Part shown: one piece after another, positions 5,125 through 6,578 of the stretch | How positions within the stretch are numbered: position 1 is the stretch's first letter | Layout of the letters: each line of letters opens with the position of its first letter | Source: Candidatus Binatia bacterium | GTDB lineage: Bacteria > Desulfobacterota_B > Binatia > UBA9968 | Length of the DNA: 6,578 nucleotides | Reading direction: 5' to 3' | NCBI GenBank assembly: GCA_025922795.1 | Contig: JAICHC010000165.1 | Location: forward strand, 1-6,578 | The notes under the pieces: model-generated | What the model was told of the DNA's origin: nothing | The model's database searches: none | The model's input: the letters and a program-made list of their open reading frames with translations, nothing else | Made by a program: the position numbers and the translations under genes

Positions 5125-6578
5125 TGGCTGAGGCAAAGTACGAAACTCACGAATACGATGTGGTCGTTATCGGTGCGGGCGGCGCCGGTCTGCGCGCCGC
5201 GGTTGAGGCGTCCGCCCAGGGCGCTAAAACCGCGCTGGTCTGTAAATCCCTGCTCGGCAAAGCCCACACCGTCATGGCCGAAGGCGGCATCGCGGCGGCC
5301 ATGGGTAATGTTTATCCCGAAGATAACTGGAAGGTACACTTTCGCGACACCATGCGTGGCGGCAAGCTGCTTAACAACTGGCGCATGGCGCAGATACACG
5401 CCCAGGAAGCGCCGGACCGCGTCCTGGAACTGGAGGAATGGGGCGCGTTGTTCGACCGCACCCAGGACGGCCTGATCCTGCAACGGGACTTCGGCGGTCA
5501 TCGTTATGCCCGGCTTGCTCACGTCGGCGATCGCACCGGCTTGGAAATGATCCGCACACTCCAACAGCATGCCGTTCACAAGGGCATCGACGTATACATG
5601 GAGTGTAATCTCCAGCGCCTGCTCACCGACAGCGGCCGGATCAGCGGCGCCTTTGGCTACTGGCGCGAGAGCGGGAAATTTATTTTATTCAAATGCAAAG
5701 CCGTGGTGCTCGCCACCGGCGGCGGCGGCAAAGCCTGGAAAGTGACGTCGAATTCCTGGGAATACAGCGGTGACGGGGTCACTATGGCAGCAGACGTGGG
5801 CGCGGATCTCATGGATATGGAATTCATGCAGTTTCACCCCACCGGCATGGTTTGGCCGCCCAGCGTGCGCGGTATCCTGGTGACCGAAGGCGTGCGCGGC
5901 GATGGCGGGACCTTGAAGAACAGTAAAGGCGAGCGTTTCATGTTCCGCTATATCCCGGAATTCTTTAAAGCGGAAACCGCCGACAGCGAAAAGGAAGCCG
6001 ACGCGTGGTATGAGGACAAGCGCAACCGGCGGACTCCAGATCTACTGCCGCGCGACGAAGTCGCTCGAGCGATCAACTCGGAAGTCAAAGCCGGGCGCGG
6101 CACGCCGCACGGGGGAGTCTTTCTCGATATCGCGTCCCGCCGGCCGGCAGATTATATCCAGCGCCGCCTGCCCTCGATGTATCATCAATTCAAGGAACTC
6201 GCCGACGTCGATATCACCAAGGAGCCGATGGAAGTGGGACCGACCTGTCACTATGCGATGGGCGGCGTCAGAGTGGATGCCGACAGTACTGCGACCACGG
6301 TTCCCGGGTTGTTCGCCGCCGGCGAAGTCGCTGCTGGCCTTCATGGTGCTAATCGGCTAGGCGGAAACTCACTCTCAGATTTGCTGGTTTTCGGCCGGCG
6401 CGCCGGTCTCTATGCCGCCGAGGACGCGAAGAAACTGCAGGGTGCGCTCTCGATCAATAACGAGCAAGTCGATGCTTATGCGCGCGAGCTGCTCGCGCCT
6501 TTCGAAGCGCAGGGCAGTGAAAATCCCTACAAGATCCACAGCGACTTGCAGGACTGCATGCAAGACCTGGTCGGTATC
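5124..6578 (+). CDS. sdhA: succinate dehydrogenase flavoprotein subunit, 3' end cut by the window
   Basis: Catalytic subunit that oxidises succinate to fumarate and passes two electrons through covalent FAD to the iron-sulfur subunit; it joins the TCA cycle to the respiratory chain. The frame is open for 485 codons to the window edge; full-length relatives have about 580-650, so roughly 100-160 residues are missing. Visible features: FAD-binding Rossmann motif VVVIGAGGAGLRAA (about 13-26); the covalent-FAD histidine H48 in AHTVMAEGGIAAA; QFHPTG with substrate-site H238; TEGVRGDGG with T254 and E255; PRDEVAR with R310, equivalent to the E. coli proton-transfer arginine R286; HYAMGG with H376; and GANRLGGNSLSDLLVFG with R411. 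All key residues are present, so the enzyme should be active. Between RYIPEF and R310 there is a charged stretch of about 25 residues that E. coli SdhA lacks, fitting the Sdh1-type class. Fumarate reductase is the main alternative; the anchor type favours succinate oxidation. sdhB is expected next, outside the window. Confidence 0.96.
   Translation, partial: MAEAKYETHEYDVVVIGAGGAGLRAAVEASAQGAKTALVCKSLLGKAHTVMAEGGIAAAMGNVYPEDNWKVHFRDTMRGGKLLNNWRMAQIHAQEAPDRVLELEEWGALFDRTQDGLILQRDFGGHRYARLAHVGDRTGLEMIRTLQQHAVHKGIDVYMECNLQRLLTDSGRISGAFGYWRESGKFILFKCKAVVLATGGGGKAWKVTSNSWEYSGDGVTMAADVGADLMDMEFMQFHPTGMVWPPSVRGILVTEGVRGDGGTLKNSKGERFMFRYIPEFFKAETADSEKEADAWYEDKRNRRTPDLLPRDEVARAINSEVKAGRGTPHGGVFLDIASRRPADYIQRRLPSMYHQFKELADVDITKEPMEVGPTCHYAMGGVRVDADSTATTVPGLFAAGEVAAGLHGANRLGGNSLSDLLVFGRRAGLYAAEDAKKLQGALSINNEQVDAYARELLAPFEAQGSENPYKIHSDLQDCMQDLVGI

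Noticed and set aside
5073..5579. 168-codon minus-strand open frame
   Set aside because: Antisense to the sdhC end and the FAD-binding part of sdhA, both with strong family evidence.

Overview
The window comes from a bacterial chromosome of moderately high G+C (judged by eye, not counted) with proteobacterial-looking expression signals: good Shine-Dalgarno sites and one strong -10 element. The lineage cannot be fixed. The large cyclase/ATPase/TPR protein and the five-helix, actinobacterial Sdh1-like succinate dehydrogenase anchor both occur in soil and sediment bacteria, often ones known from metagenomes (Proteobacteria, Methylomirabilota/Rokubacteria, Acidobacteriota, Actinobacteria).

Layout. 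Positions 1-214 hold no convincing gene, only a weak hairpin that may end the minus-strand transcript. Positions 215-3715 (minus) encode one 1166-residue signalling protein: double zinc ribbon, class III nucleotide cyclase domain, AAA/STAND-type ATPase and a long TPR array. Positions 3716-3995 are a divergent intergenic region with a candidate extended -10 promoter facing right. At 3996-4173 (plus) lies a short unit with a strong ribosome binding site. Its frame stops after 18 codons, but protein-like sequence continues for about 40 codons in the +1 frame. A perfect 12-bp inverted repeat follows at 4226-4262.

Positions 4360-6578 (plus) are the start of a succinate dehydrogenase operon. It begins with a five-helix membrane anchor subunit (sdhC-like, GTG start). 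The flavoprotein subunit sdhA overlaps it by 1 nt and runs off the right edge after 485 codons. By analogy with other operons of this type, sdhB (iron-sulfur subunit) should lie just beyond the window. The two Sdh subunits would act together at the cytoplasmic face of the membrane, oxidising succinate and passing electrons to quinone. The anchor has a Cys/His cluster rather than obvious b-heme features, which suggests the unusual membrane iron-sulfur variant reported for mycobacterial Sdh1. Nothing in the sequence ties the cyclase gene to the sdh operon in function.

The least explained items are the small frame-broken unit at 3996-4173 and the cofactor content of the anchor subunit. I see no tRNA, rRNA, CRISPR array, insertion sequence or phage gene.
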